Shown: positions 1 to 9,603, numbered from the stretch's first letter. The stretch: DNA of 64,000 nucleotides from DAOUEX01 sp034430235 (GCA_964478075.1 CAYZGO010000002.1:106499-170498); one strand, 5' to 3'. A program made the numbers and translations. The notes: generated by a model from the sequence alone, not told the origin.

Positions 1-2629
1 AGCCCAGAGCGAGCACTGCCGCACTGCCCATGCGCACCCACGCCAATGCCAGCTTTCGTTCCCTCTTGAAGAGACGGATGGTGTGCGCAGCAGTAGTCCA
101 CTGCAGCAAATGCCGCCCGGTGATAAACAGGCGGACCAAGGTGCTGCCGATTGCATCCATGACAACCAACGTCTCGTAGGTGAGGAACGCCAGGCCCAAC
201 AGCCATCGGCCGGCCTTGGCCCAAAGCCGCTCCATCGCTGCTTCCCGCAGGAACTCCCATCCTCCCTTGAGCAAATCACTTAGCACGTCGCTGAGGAAAG
301 GGATGCCGTAGATGAGCAATGCCGCAATCGTCCAGACAAGCGCCGACCCCGGCAGCCACACCCAGCCGGCAAGCAGCAGGGCCAGCAATGAAGGAGTGAG
401 CAAGCTGCGGCGCAGGTTGTCCAGTATCTTCCAGCGGTCGATGATGGAGAGACCGTTGGGTATTCTCTCTTTGCCTGTGCCGGGCACGCGCGGCAGCAGC
501 CAAGGTAGCAGCTGCCAGTCGCCCCGAATCCAACGATGCTGGCGGGAAGCATAGGGTACGTAGTGGGGAGGAAAATCCTCGTAGAAGGTCACCGGTGTGC
601 ACAGCCCCGCCCGACCGTGAACGCCCTCGAACAAGTCATGGCTGAGCAGGGCCTCTGTCGGCACCCGTCCGGCAAGGCTGCGTTCGAATGCAGCGATGTC
701 GTAGATGCCCTTGCCCGCGTAGATGCCTTCCCCAAACAGGTCCTGGTAGGCATCGGACCAGGCGCGCGTGTAGAGATCTACTACGGTATCCCCAGCGAAG
801 ATCTGGGTGAAGAGCGATCGATTCGCCGAGGGAGGCCAGACTTCAAGGCGGGGCTGCAACACCGTGTACCCGGCGACCACCTCACCGGTATGGGGATCGA
901 ACCGCGCGCGGTTCAGCGGATGGGCCATCGTTGCCACCAACTGGCGAGCGCTGTCCCGGGGCATGATGGTATCGCGGTCAACGGTAATGGCGTACTGGAT
1001 CCCCTGGAGGCGGTCCAGGTCACCTTGTTGCACCGTGAAGTGGATCTCCGTGCGATCTCCTAAGAGCAGTCTATTGAAGTCAGCCAGCTTGCCTCGCTTG
1101 CGCTCCCAGCCCATCCAGTATCCTTCCTCTGCACTCCACTGACGTTCGCGATGGAAAAGGTAGAACGGGCCGCCAGACTTGAGGCCGTACTTGCCGTTGA
1201 GGGTACGGATGCCCTTAATAGCCTGCTCGATGAGATCATCGTCATTGGGCATGTGTTTTCGAGCTGCATCGGCGAAATCTGTGAGGAGAGCGAAGAACAG
1301 ATTGGGATCGGGGTTGCTCAAATGGTGCCGCTCCAGTTGCCGTAGCAGCGCCTGGACCTCTTGGGCGTCGGTCAGCATGGTGGGCATGACGATGATGGTG
1401 CGGCTTTCGGGCGGGATGCTCTCTTCATAGCCCATTGTTGGCAGTCTGCGCGGCGCAACCGTGTGAGTGACGGTCCAGTTCACTGCATGGATGCCCACCG
1501 CTGTTGCAGGTACCAGGCCGATGAATCCCACTCCCAGTAGCTGTCGGAGTGTGCCACCAGCGTAGCGGGCGTACCCAAGAAGGATACCCAAGACGATGGC
1601 CGTGAGTGAGGCGATGCTGCCAAGGTATACAAAGGTAGGATGGTTCAATATCCACCGTTGGATACGCTCTGGCAGGGTGGGATGGTAGCCCAAGCAGCCT
1701 TCAAGCTGAGCACGACCCTCGGCCACAAGGTAGAAGCCAACGTGACTAGTGTGCACTGAATTGGCTACTCCTTGCTTGGCTGCCTGTATTGCGGCTTTCG
1801 CCACTTCTCTCTCATCTTGATCCGTCACCTTGGCTAGCTCTTCAATCACCTTCCGGTAGCAGTCGCGCGTCTGAAAGTCCATCTTGCTGTAGACATCGGC
1901 CGGGTCCTCTCGCAGAACTCGCTCTACTTGGCTTACGCTTTCAAAGAAGTCACTCCAATCGTGTGCTGCCAACCCGCGCAGGCTCAGGATGCAGTTAGCA
2001 ATTCTCCGGTCCTCAGTGCCTGCTTCGCCCGTGGTCGCCTCGTCTGCGGCTGACCTGCTTCGGCCAGGGGACTGCAACCCGGTGATCTCCGCGGCTGCAG
2101 AAGTCAGGTTCTCCAGGATGGCCAAACGCAACATGCTGGGCAGCGCCCACAGTTCGCCCATAGTGAGGCTAGCACTGGCCTGATAAGTGCGGAGGAAGTG
2201 ACGCACGTGATCGAAAATGAGGTAGTTATTGCTCCAGCGGACGATCTCACGTGCAACGGCACGAATCCGTGGGCAGCGCTTGCCCGAAGCAGTCTCTACG
2301 GTGGGCAACTCCTGGTAGAAGTGCGCCGGCATGTCCTCACGGACCTGGCGCAGTGCTTCCTGGACGACATGGAAGTTGTCCAGGAACCATTCGCCAGCGG
2401 CAGATAGCGACAATTGCCGGTCAGAGGCGAATCGCTGGTGCGCCTCCCGCAACGCCTTCTCGTGATCCGTCAGATAGCGTCGAAGGGAGAACCTCTGTCC
2501 TCCACCAACGCCGACATGATGTCGGCTGGCGGTGGCAGTTGCTAGTTCCTCGATCTCACCGAGGGGGGCGCTTCCGCCGCTGGGTTCAGCGTTGGTGGGT
2601 TCGTTGGACGTGGATGGCTGGTTCTGCAC
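1..2629 (-). CDS. ndvB: Cyclic beta-1,2-glucan synthase, GT84 (NdvB-type), 3' truncated by window edge
   Basis: The minus strand is open without a stop from a GTG at 2629 to the window edge (876 codons, hand translation). The family polymerises UDP-glucose into cyclic beta-1,2-glucan at the inner membrane. Seen: a soluble N-terminal part, hydrophobic helices at about codons 323-366, then the GT84 block GYWMGWERKRGKLADFNR near codon 506, ITVDRDT, SHDLFEGVHGRAG and RQHRWIRGDWQ near codon 697, and another membrane cluster toward the edge. Full-length relatives are about 2800 residues, so the C-terminal phosphorylase-like part lies outside. The UspA stop codon is two codons upstream in the same frame, which fixes the start as the GTG; an AGGA inside the end of the UspA gene can serve as ribosome binding site. 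Translational coupling with UspA is inferred. Confidence 0.85.
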   Translation of the reverse strand, partial: MQNQPSTSNEPTNAEPSGGSAPLGEIEELATATASRHHVGVGGGQRFSLRRYLTDHEKALREAHQRFASDRQLSLSAAGEWFLDNFHVVQEALRQVREDMPAHFYQELPTVETASGKRCPRIRAVAREIVRWSNNYLIFDHVRHFLRTYQASASLTMGELWALPSMLRLAILENLTSAAAEITGLQSPGRSRSAADEATTGEAGTEDRRIANCILSLRGLAAHDWSDFFESVSQVERVLREDPADVYSKMDFQTRDCYRKVIEELAKVTDQDEREVAKAAIQAAKQGVANSVHTSHVGFYLVAEGRAQLEGCLGYHPTLPERIQRWILNHPTFVYLGSIASLTAIVLGILLGYARYAGGTLRQLLGVGFIGLVPATAVGIHAVNWTVTHTVAPRRLPTMGYEESIPPESRTIIVMPTMLTDAQEVQALLRQLERHHLSNPDPNLFFALLTDFADAARKHMPNDDDLIEQAIKGIRTLNGKYGLKSGGPFYLFHRERQWSAEEGYWMGWERKRGKLADFNRLLLGDRTEIHFTVQQGDLDRLQGIQYAITVDRDTIMPRDSARQLVATMAHPLNRARFDPHTGEVVAGYTVLQPRLEVWPPSANRSLFTQIFAGDTVVDLYTRAWSDAYQDLFGEGIYAGKGIYDIAAFERSLAGRVPTEALLSHDLFEGVHGRAGLCTPVTFYEDFPPHYVPYASRQHRWIRGDWQLLPWLLPRVPGTGKERIPNGLSIIDRWKILDNLRRSLLTPSLLALLLAGWVWLPGSALVWTIAALLIYGIPFLSDVLSDLLKGGWEFLREAAMERLWAKAGRWLLGLAFLTYETLVVMDAIGSTLVRLFITGRHLLQWTTAAHTIRLFKRERKLALAWVRMGSAAVLALG

Positions 2630-2632
2630 CGT

Positions 2633-3598
2633 CTAGTGTCCTGTGAATTCCTTGGCGATGATCTCAGCCTCACTGGGCTCGATCTGATCTGGAGAGAGGT
2701 CTTGGGCTACAAGCAGAGCGGTTGTGCCGTAGACAACAAAGTTGAGAGCAAGGCTCCCGTACGGCCAGGTGGTGCTTCCAGAGTAACCGTGGGCGCTCAT
2801 CGCCACCAGGTCTATGTTCTCCTCCTTGACCAGTTCATGTAAGCTCTTGGCGGGGTTGTCGCTGACCACAAGCCAGTTCTGGACATCGACTTGTTGGGCA
2901 GCCAAGGATGACCGGAGTTCCTCCAGGCATCGCTCCGCCTCTGCGCGGTTCAACGCGACCACTCTATCGATTACGCCAAGTTCTTCGTCCGTGAGCGGAC
3001 GGCGGCGTGCCATTTCCGGCTTGCGTACCACGTGCGCCAGGATCAACTGCGCGCCATGGGACCGCGCCAGCATGGTGATCAGTGGCACGGCATGCTCTGC
3101 TCGCTGTGAGCAGTCCAAAGGGCACAGCACTCGCGAATAGGTGAGATGGGTCAACTCGCTCGTCACGGGGTGGTACGCGCGCACGATCATCAAGGAAACG
3201 CGCGCACGTGCAATGATCTTCTGTACCGTACTGCTGACGTTCCAGCCGGTCAGGCCACTTCGGCCGTGGCTGCTCAACACGATGAGGTCGACGCCATTCG
3301 CACGTGCAAAGGCCAGAATCTGTTCCGCGGGCTTCCCTTCCAAGCGGCTCGAGTCTACATCTAATCCCGCCGCTCCCAGTCGGCCAGAGATTCCCTCCAG
3401 GTATGCATCTGCTTCGGCCGTCCGAAAGCGCCAGTTCAGTGCATTGACTGGCTGAGCTGCTTCATTGGCATGTCTGGGCTGGCATAAGTTTAACAGTGTC
3501 ACCTTGGCCTCAAGGGGCTGGGCCATGGCGACCACATGCGGCAGCACACACTCAGCAAGCAGCGAGCCGTCCAGCGGGACAAGTATGTTCTTGAACAT
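2633..3598 (-). CDS. Tandem universal stress protein (two UspA domains)
   Basis: Two UspA domains in 321 residues. The first starts FKNILVPLDGSLLAE and ends with the nucleotide-binding loop SSHGRSGLTGWNVSSTV; the second starts YSRVLCPLDCSQRAE and ends SAHGYSGSTTWPYGS. The G-x2-G-x9-G(S/T) ATP-binding pattern is kept in domain 1 and partly in domain 2. The protein should be cytosolic and act in stress adaptation by binding ATP; no enzymatic role can be assigned. It is followed after 3 bp by the glucan synthase gene, so the two probably form an operon, consistent with envelope or osmotic stress. The upstream 1.1 kb is gene-poor, so the promoter probably lies just upstream of 3598, but I see no clear consensus. 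Confidence 0.88.
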   Translation of the reverse strand: MFKNILVPLDGSLLAECVLPHVVAMAQPLEAKVTLLNLCQPRHANEAAQPVNALNWRFRTAEADAYLEGISGRLGAAGLDVDSSRLEGKPAEQILAFARANGVDLIVLSSHGRSGLTGWNVSSTVQKIIARARVSLMIVRAYHPVTSELTHLTYSRVLCPLDCSQRAEHAVPLITMLARSHGAQLILAHVVRKPEMARRRPLTDEELGVIDRVVALNRAEAERCLEELRSSLAAQQVDVQNWLVVSDNPAKSLHELVKEENIDLVAMSAHGYSGSTTWPYGSLALNFVVYGTTALLVAQDLSPDQIEPSEAEIIAKEFTGH

Positions 3599-4700
3599 GT
3601 TCGCACTCCTTCCGTTGACGTTAGCCCAGTCGGAACAACAGGGCGCTTGATCACGGAGAGTATCTTCCTCGTCCGAATGGCGCCTGATCTGAAATCACCC
3701 AACGGGTTCTATGCAAGCCAGTCGACTCACAGAATGCGCCTCGCCACAAAACCAGCGCAGCGGTAACGTTGCTGCTGCTAGACTAGCTGCATCAATCTGA
3801 GCCCGTGAAGCTCTGATCATCGTTAGGTCGTATCGAGGCCACGTGGAGATCATGCTCCGCGTGGGCGGAGAGCACTCGCGAGTGCGAGACAGCAAGACGT
3901 TCCTCGCTCTCCAGATTCCTGCTCACTGAATCACGTCGGGAGCCTCTTTGCTAACGCAGGGTGTTAGTGGGAGATACATACTCTCTAAGCTGCCCGAGCT
4001 TCTGCTTCACCAAATCAGCTTTCGTGGGCATATTCCCCTGGGTTCCCTTCGCTAACAATACCTCGTTTACCTTTCTACGTCAAGCTGCGCACCACTGTGG
4101 ACTTGCGCAGGGAAAGGACTTCACAGGGCCCTATGAATAGCAGGCGCTGAGTCAATTAGTCTTACCCTTGGGGTTAGCCAAAGCCCGGACGGGCTCACTC
4201 ATTCAATTCAGGCTCCAACCCCACCATGTGTTGCATTTCCCCAGATGGATGTTCATGTGTGTTGTGGTCTATTACTGCACGAATCTGCTGCGGAACCCCG
4301 TACTGTGCCAGGAGACCGTTACAAAGAATGAAGGAAGCTGGGTGCGGGCTTCGCCCGTAGATTCGTAGTCCGGGCACGAACCGAATGGCTGCGATGGAAC
4401 GCATAACAATGCGCTTTCAGTCCTGGCAAACAGATAGCGGGACTTCGCTCTGCCGAACGGACAGCAGGACTCCGCGCGTGACTGCGATGCACGGCTGCTC
4501 AAATGGCGTCTTCCAAGGCAATAATACGCTTCCCCCCCCCTCATCCGGTGCGCCAAGCGACGGGTCTCCTAAACGCAGTACGAGAGTCCTGGTCAGCCTT
4601 TGAAGCCGACGGGGTGCTGGGAATACGAGGTACTCGCAGAATGGAAAGGATGTGAGATGTTCCTCGACTGCTGGTGCCGCTGTGGGTACCCTGTATCCGC
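3599..4700. other. Gene-poor stretch between sigma factor and UspA
   Basis: No ORF here has recognisable domains. The only candidate is the minus-strand ORF at 4195-4404, listed separately. A C8 run lies near 4533-4540. I see no tRNA, convincing promoter or long repeat in the rest. Confidence 0.5.
4195..4404 (-). CDS. Short hypothetical ORF, possibly a gene remnant
   Basis: A 69-codon ORF whose C-terminal half (AQYGVPQQIRAVIDHNTHEH and onward) has a protein-like composition. Just past its stop codon the minus strand forms a small GC hairpin (AGCCCG/CGGGCT, 4182-4195) followed by TTT. I recognise no family. It may be the 3' end of a decayed gene. Confidence 0.2.
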   Translation of the reverse strand: MRSIAAIRFVPGLRIYGRSPHPASFILCNGLLAQYGVPQQIRAVIDHNTHEHPSGEMQHMVGLEPELNE

Positions 4701-5888
4701 TCACTCCATGTATTCGCGCAACTGGCGGCTGCGGCTGGGATGCCGCAGGCGGGCGAGCGCCTCACGTTCGATCTGCCGGATGCGCTCGCGGGTCAAGCCG
4801 AATTTCGCCCCCACTTCTTTCAGCGTGTAGGCGCGGCCGTCTTGCAGCCCAAAGCGCAGGCGGAGGATGCGTGCTTGACGCGGCCTCAGTGTAGCCAGGA
4901 TTTCCTCCATCTTTTCAGCTAGCAGGCTCTCCGTGGCCATATCAGGAGGCGTAGGGCTGTCGTCGTCCCCAATGAACTGGCCCAATTCACTGTCCTTTTC
5001 CTTGCCGACGGGCTTCTCCAAGGAAAGCGGCCGACGCGAGACCTTGAGCAGCCGGCGCACTCGGGCAGGGGTGAGATGCATTGGACCGGCAATTTCCTTC
5101 GGCGTTGGCCTGTGCCCGCTCGTCTGCTCCAAGTACCGCGCAGTGCGGTACACCTTGCGAATGCGGTCTCCAACATGAGAGGGCAAGCGAATGACACGGC
5201 CTTGCTCAGCCAATGCGCGGGTGACGCTCTGGCGAATCCACCACGTGGCGTAGGTGCTGAACTTGCACCCGCGCCGGTAGTCGAACTTTCCGACTGCTTT
5301 CATCAAGCCCAAGTTACCTTCTTGGATCAGGTCCAGGAAGGGCACCCCTTGGCCCATGTAGCGCTTGGCGATGCTGACGACCAAACGGGTATTGGCTTTG
5401 ATCAGATGCGCTCGCGCGTTGTTTGCCATTTCAACCTGGCGCAGGTACCTTTGGCGGAGGTAGGGTTTCTGCCCGCCCTTTTGGAGTCGTCGCTGCGCAA
5501 TCTTGCCGCGCTCTATTTGCTTGGCCAGGCGGACCTCTTCCTCACGCTTCAGCAAGGGGACGCTGGCCATCTGCTTCAAGTACAGGCTGATAGAGTCATG
5601 GCTGTTGATGCCGCTGAGGTCAAAGGCCTTGTGCACTTCTTGCTTCTCTGGTTCCTTCGCTTTCGGGGGTGCTGGCTGATCCTTCTGTCCGTCAGGTGTG
5701 ATGATCTCGATGCCCTGGTCGTAAAGGTACATCATGAGATCTTCCAACTGCGGGAGGTTCTTCTGTGCCTCTGGAAAGAGCTCGATCACATCGTCCACGG
5801 TGAGGTAGCCCTGCTCTTCCGCTTTGTCAATCAATTGCTGGGCTGGATCCAGCGGCTTCTCTTTCGGTTTCAACCTGACATGACTCAT
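4701..5888 (-). CDS. rpoD: RNA polymerase sigma-70 factor (RpoD/SigA type)
   Basis: A 395-residue group 1/2 sigma factor. Residues about 18-65 resemble region 1.1, HDSISLYLKQM at about 97 is region 1.2, and region 2 holds NTRLVVSIAKRY, DLIQEGNLGLMKAV and FSTYATWWIRQ (core binding, -10 recognition). Region 3 follows, and region 4 ends with LTRERIRQIEREALARLR, the -35-binding helix-turn-helix. The missing long acidic insert between 1.2 and 2 is usual outside Proteobacteria. This should be the housekeeping sigma factor or a close group 2 relative. Several near-consensus TTGACA-17-TATAAT promoters elsewhere in this window fit such a factor. Ribosomal protein genes follow upstream on the same strand. 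Confidence 0.92.
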   Translation of the reverse strand: MSHVRLKPKEKPLDPAQQLIDKAEEQGYLTVDDVIELFPEAQKNLPQLEDLMMYLYDQGIEIITPDGQKDQPAPPKAKEPEKQEVHKAFDLSGINSHDSISLYLKQMASVPLLKREEEVRLAKQIERGKIAQRRLQKGGQKPYLRQRYLRQVEMANNARAHLIKANTRLVVSIAKRYMGQGVPFLDLIQEGNLGLMKAVGKFDYRRGCKFSTYATWWIRQSVTRALAEQGRVIRLPSHVGDRIRKVYRTARYLEQTSGHRPTPKEIAGPMHLTPARVRRLLKVSRRPLSLEKPVGKEKDSELGQFIGDDDSPTPPDMATESLLAEKMEEILATLRPRQARILRLRFGLQDGRAYTLKEVGAKFGLTRERIRQIEREALARLRHPSRSRQLREYME

Positions 5889-5953
5889 TTCGCTATCCTA
5901 CCTGTATCTTTCCGACGGGCCCGCATCAGCTTGTGCGTCTCCCAAGTAATGTC

Positions 5954-6163
5954 TCATTTCTTCTGCTGGCGCAAGCCCAGAAGCCTCCGCACGCGGCTGC
6001 GATCCGACTTGGCCACCGGTAGTTCTTTGTCCAGAGAGCGAAGAACCCGCTTTGATTTCCTCCTGCGCAGGTGGCTGCGTCGCTGTTTCAGTCGCCGCAG
6101 CTTTCCCTTGCCAGTGATCTTGAAGCGCTTTGCAGTCGCTTTATGTGTTTTCATCTTGGGCAT
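5954..6163 (-). CDS. rpmI: 50S ribosomal protein bL35
   Basis: 69 residues starting MPKMKTHKATAKRFKITGKG, the diagnostic bL35 N-terminus, with a basic remainder. The start is the ATG at 6163, preceded by an AGGAGGA box about 8 bases upstream. The longer open frame to 6286 has no family similarity. bL35 usually sits between infC and rplT; neither is adjacent here, and it lies between an S1-like gene and the sigma factor instead. Confidence 0.9.
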   Translation of the reverse strand: MPKMKTHKATAKRFKITGKGKLRRLKQRRSHLRRRKSKRVLRSLDKELPVAKSDRSRVRRLLGLRQQKK

Positions 6164-6266
6164 AACTGTGACATATCCTCCTGTAACTGACCCGCAAGGC
6201 CTGGGCTGTGTTGACCTAGTAAACTGGCTTTGCAGTACGACCTGCGATTCTGTGGCCTTACTTGCT

Positions 6267-7337
6267 TTACCTCGACCAAGCTTCAATCTCGTCCACCATC
6301 CGAAGTGCGATTCTGTGCTTCTGTTCGTCGATTCCGAGGACGCGTACCAGAATCGAAGACCCCACCTCTAGATCTACCCAGGTAGCTTTGCCACCAGGCA
6401 TCTCCGAGACATGGACCAAGCCCTCGACCCTTCGCCAATATCAACGAAGGCGCCAAATGATACCACGCCTGTCACAGTTCCCTTTACTACGTCGCCCTCC
6501 ATCAGGTTCTTCGTTACGCGTTCCCAGGGATTGGGTAACAACCGCTTCCGACTTAGCGCGATGCGCTCCTGCTCCCGATCGACTCTTAGAACAAGCACCT
6601 GCACCTCATCGCCTACGCTCAGGACATCGCAGGCTTTGTCCACGTACCTCCAATCCAGCTCTGAAATGTGGATCAGGCCATCCACACCATCCAAATCCAC
6701 GAAAGCACCAAAATCGACCAGGCTCCGTACAATCCCAGTTCGCACTTCGCCCTCGCTCAGTTCCCCAAGCAGTTGTTGGCGATTAGGGTAATTTGCAGCC
6801 CTCTCCGACAACACCAGATGCCGCCGTCGTTGATCTACCTCAAGCACCACCAGCGAGAGACTCTGGCCGACCGGCTTGGACTTCGCCTCAGGTTTGCGCG
6901 ACCGCAGGCACGTTAGATGCGAGTTCGGTACAAAGCCGCGCAGACGGCCGAACGAGACAATGACACCGCCGCGATTGAAATCAGTCATTTTAGCTTGAAA
7001 AACATCCCCACTCTTCAATAGAGTCCTTGCATGCAGCCAGTCGCTGTGCTCCAAGCCCTTTCTTATCGAGACGACAATCTCCCCATCACGACCTGATTCC
7101 TTCAAGATGCAAACTGGCACGGGCGCGGTACGCATTGTTCAGACTCTCCAAATGCTCGGAGGGGACAATTTCATCCCGTTTGGTCTCTGTCAGCTGAACG
7201 ACCACCTCGCTCTCGCTGATCGACAGAATGACACCTTGATGAACCGCTCCACGTAGAGGAGTGGTGTAACGATAGTCATTCTCGGCCAGTGCTGCCAGTC
7301 TTTCCTGTTGCACATTTGTATATGGTCTATCGATCAT
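6267..7337 (-). pseudogene. S1-domain protein (rpsA paralogue) broken by two frameshifts
   Basis: Three consecutive pieces together match the S1 protein at 10655-12721. Frame piece 7086-7337 carries the first S1 domain (RGAVHQGVILSISESEVVVQ). Piece 6374-7135 carries the next two (MTDFNRGGVIVSFGRLRGFV; GIVRSLVDFGAFVDLDGVDG) and the start of a fourth (GTVTGVVSFGAFVDIGEG). The rest of the fourth (VEGLVHVSEMPGGKATWVDL) lies in another frame ending with TAA at 6267-6269. One shift is near 7100-7130. The other is at a GGG run (6428-6430 on the plus strand), where one extra G would restore the frame. The ATG at 7337 overlaps the rpsU stop (ATGA), so the gene was coupled to rpsU. It is either a decaying second S1 or an intact gene hit by sequencing errors. 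Confidence 0.75.
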
Positions 7338-7546
7338 GCTCTGCGAAACCGGCGCTGCGCCTTTCGTTGTCGTTTGCGCTCACGGACGATGGCTTTGCGA
7401 AGGGCTTTGTGGCGCTTATCGCTCTTCGAAACGAAGTACCTCTTCTTCTTGACCTCGGTTAGGATCCGCGACCTCGTCACTCTCTTGCGAAAGCGCTTCA
7501 ACATATTATCGAAGGATTCTCCCTCTCGCAGTGCTACTCTTACCAT
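7334..7546 (-). CDS. rpsU: 30S ribosomal protein bS21
   Basis: 70 residues, MVRVALREGESFDNMLKRFR, followed by the basic helix typical of bS21 and an Arg/Lys-rich tail. bS21 binds near the 3' end of 16S rRNA and helps mRNA engagement. Its stop overlaps the start of the broken S1 gene by 4 bp, so the two mRNA-recruiting proteins were translationally coupled. Two more rpsU-like sequences lie upstream on the same strand (7676-7850 and 9232-9374). Confidence 0.9.
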   Translation of the reverse strand: MVRVALREGESFDNMLKRFRKRVTRSRILTEVKKKRYFVSKSDKRHKALRKAIVRERKRQRKAQRRFRRA

Positions 7547-7675
7547 GCCCTAGTTGTCACCTCCCATCTTTCACCTTCCTCTACAGTCGTCAGCGCGTCT
7601 TGCCCACTATTCGGCAACCTACATAAGTCATAGTCACTCTTGATCAGCGCTGACAATTCTTCCTTCCAATCTGTG

Positions 7676-7850
7676 CACTATTGATCCATCACGCTCCGCG
7701 AAACATCTGGCACTGCTGTCGTTACCATTTGCGCTGCGTTCGCATGGCCTCAGGAAGAACCTTGTGGTGTTTCTCGCTCTTGGAAACATCGAGGGGCCTT
7801 CCCGAGCTGGGTGACAATGCGAGCCCGCGCAGCCCTGTTACGGAAACCTC
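7676..7850 (-). pseudogene. Decayed second rpsU copy
   Basis: Read on the minus strand, this stretch aligns with the intact rpsU from its middle to its end. It shares the coding words for VSKSEKHHKV, the basic tail region and the last bases (GTTTCGCGGAGCGTGATGGA against the rpsU end). Stop codons and indels interrupt it. It is a degenerate tandem duplicate. Nothing else is visible between 7547 and 7917. Confidence 0.6.
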
Positions 7851-7917
7851 TCTGCATGCCACAGTCAGACGCAGCAGCTATGCTGAGACACCCCCGGATG
7901 GAAACTCGGTGTCAGTC

Positions 7918-8646
7918 TCAAACACTCCAGTCAAACTTGCCAAAAGCATCCGAGATCGGCGGAAGCGCCCCGTTGTGAGCCCGATTAAGCAGCAACCAAC
8001 TCTCCAATACTGGCCAATTCTTCAGTGCAATGATGCTTGCCTCTGCTAATTTGTTACACAGCAGTTCACTGCTCTGTAGTTCATCCCAGTATCGCTGCAA
8101 GCCTTCAGCCACGAGCTGGGGCATCTCCTGCAGAATCTCGAGGTCGATCTCACCAAACTGATGCGTGCCTCCAGATTCTTTCTTCGTCTTTATTCCGCCG
8201 TGAGCCGCATAGTGTCCCAAGGCCGTCAGCATATCGACAGTATATTCACGGCTGCTAGTTTTGATGACAACCGTGTCGTCGTGCAACCCGATCTGGTCTG
8301 AATTCGCCAGCCACCTGAAGCCCGTCTGGAGGTCGGCGACGCTACCCCACAGATCGGAATTACCTCTGATGCAGCGTCCAAGTATCTCCACCCCAGACGA
8401 AAAGACATGATACGCCGGGATATAAGTGGTTCGCTGAGCTTTCGGAGGCTCCAGCAGATGACTGACGCTCTCGCAAATGTCATGAATCACGCCAATGACA
8501 TATCCTGCTTTGATGGTCAAGGAGAAAAGGCGCGGGTTACCGCCTGCCTTCCTATTCAAGGCTTTCCATAACCGGGACTCCTTGCTCCAGTTCTTCAGCT
8601 TGACCGTAGGGGTCTTGAGCTTTACATTTGCTGGTGCCTTTGCCAT
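7918..8646 (-). CDS. Hypothetical protein, 242 residues
   Basis: No family recognised. The N-terminus is basic (MAKAPANVKLKTPTVKLKNW), followed by a mixed alpha/beta-looking region and a mostly helical C-terminal half. ALGHYAAHGG at about residue 142 resembles the RDHAAHG stretch of the HEPN-like protein encoded next to it, but the HEPN arginine is missing. It lies between two rpsU-like copies on the same strand, 150 bp downstream of the HEPN-like gene. A C-terminal LLNRAHNGALPPISDAFGKF is also seen. I infer co-inheritance with the HEPN-like gene, not a function. An AAGGAGGCGACAAC leader precedes the ATG, a good ribosome binding site. Confidence 0.6.
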   Translation of the reverse strand: MAKAPANVKLKTPTVKLKNWSKESRLWKALNRKAGGNPRLFSLTIKAGYVIGVIHDICESVSHLLEPPKAQRTTYIPAYHVFSSGVEILGRCIRGNSDLWGSVADLQTGFRWLANSDQIGLHDDTVVIKTSSREYTVDMLTALGHYAAHGGIKTKKESGGTHQFGEIDLEILQEMPQLVAEGLQRYWDELQSSELLCNKLAEASIIALKNWPVLESWLLLNRAHNGALPPISDAFGKFDWSV

Positions 8647-8796
8647 GTTGTCGCCTCCTTCTCAGACTTGTGGCGAGCTCCCCAGGCCCAAGCGGCCTGA
8701 GCTGCTTGCGTCCTGGACACAATGAGCCAACTGTGTAGTTTCTGCTCTTTGTCTAGGAACTCCATTTTCTTCATCCTGCACTGGTGAGCACTTTAC

Positions 8797-9282
8797 CTAG
8801 TGCCCAGGCAGCAGTCGCAGGTCACACCAGGTCGCGCCTGGGCGCAAGCTCCCAAACAGAACCTCAGCGGAAGGCGTGTACTTGCGCATGAATAAGTTCA
8901 CCCTTTCCAGCATGAGATTCACTCTTGCCTTGTCAGATAGTTCGTCCCACTGACCATGAGCGGCGTGATCTCTTAGGCGAGTCCAGCAAGCGATGTCCTT
9001 CGCGTCCTGTTTGGTAATGAACTCTTGCTCACGCAGCGTCTCGGCGTATGCTTCGATTCCAGGCTTCCGTCCTGTCTTGTGCCCTTCACACTTTACCCAG
9101 GTCCTCAGGAACTCTTCAAGTGCTGCGGAAACCACCATTGCAGGCGCCGCCGGATGACCACCTTTTGATCCGAGCAAGTCATGCGCTTGACTGAGCAAAT
9201 CGGACACTACATCTATCTGCGCCTTGCGCAGTCGTCTGTAGCGTTTCTCGCTCTTTGAAACAAAGCAGCGTTTCTTCTTCAC
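8797..9282 (-). CDS. HEPN-motif protein fused to a bS21-like N-terminus (frameshifted 5' end)
   Basis: The ORF opens in the middle of a bS21-like sequence (MKKKRCFVSKSEKRYRRLRK against KKKRYFVSKSDKRHKALRK of the intact rpsU). It runs on without a stop into a helical domain of about 135 residues with the R-x4-H HEPN signature in TRLRDHAAHGQW. Upstream in another frame the bS21 match continues (GESLGSLLKRFQEEVTRSRD). A GTG at 9374 would start the complete fusion if one G were added to the CCCC/GGGG run at 9348-9351. HEPN proteins are often RNases in toxin or defence systems, so a bS21-like arm could in principle direct it to the ribosome; that is speculation. It could also be an accidental fusion after tandem rpsU duplication. 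Confidence 0.55.
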   Translation of the reverse strand: MKKKRCFVSKSEKRYRRLRKAQIDVVSDLLSQAHDLLGSKGGHPAAPAMVVSAALEEFLRTWVKCEGHKTGRKPGIEAYAETLREQEFITKQDAKDIACWTRLRDHAAHGQWDELSDKARVNLMLERVNLFMRKYTPSAEVLFGSLRPGATWCDLRLLPGH

Positions 9283-9603
9283 CTGGCTCAGGTCACGCGA
9301 GCGCGTGACTTCTTCTTGAAATCGTTTCAGTAGACTACCAAGCGATTCCCCTCGCCCAGTACCACGCTTGTCACTCTCTAGTCATCGCCTCTCGTCGTCA
9401 ACTCACTGCCTGAGAATCGTGGCCGTGGCCGGTGAATCCTTGCTCGCCTGAATGAAACAGACCTGGCTAACCGCTACTCACTCCGAGTCTCGGCAGGAAA
9501 CCAGGTCTGCAGCAAGGCTGGATCCAGATTATCGCGAACCGCGAGAGTTTCCGAGCGACTCCCTGGGCGGCTGCCGCGAATGGCCCGCTCAGTAGAAGGC
9601 GCT

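Noticed and set aside
536..1063. Plus-strand open frame in the first kilobase
   Set aside because: The opposite strand is an uninterrupted GT84 glucan synthase frame reaching the window edge.
5076..6371. Long plus-strand open frame across the sigma factor and bL35 genes
   Set aside because: It is antisense to clearly identified genes and encodes no recognisable domain.
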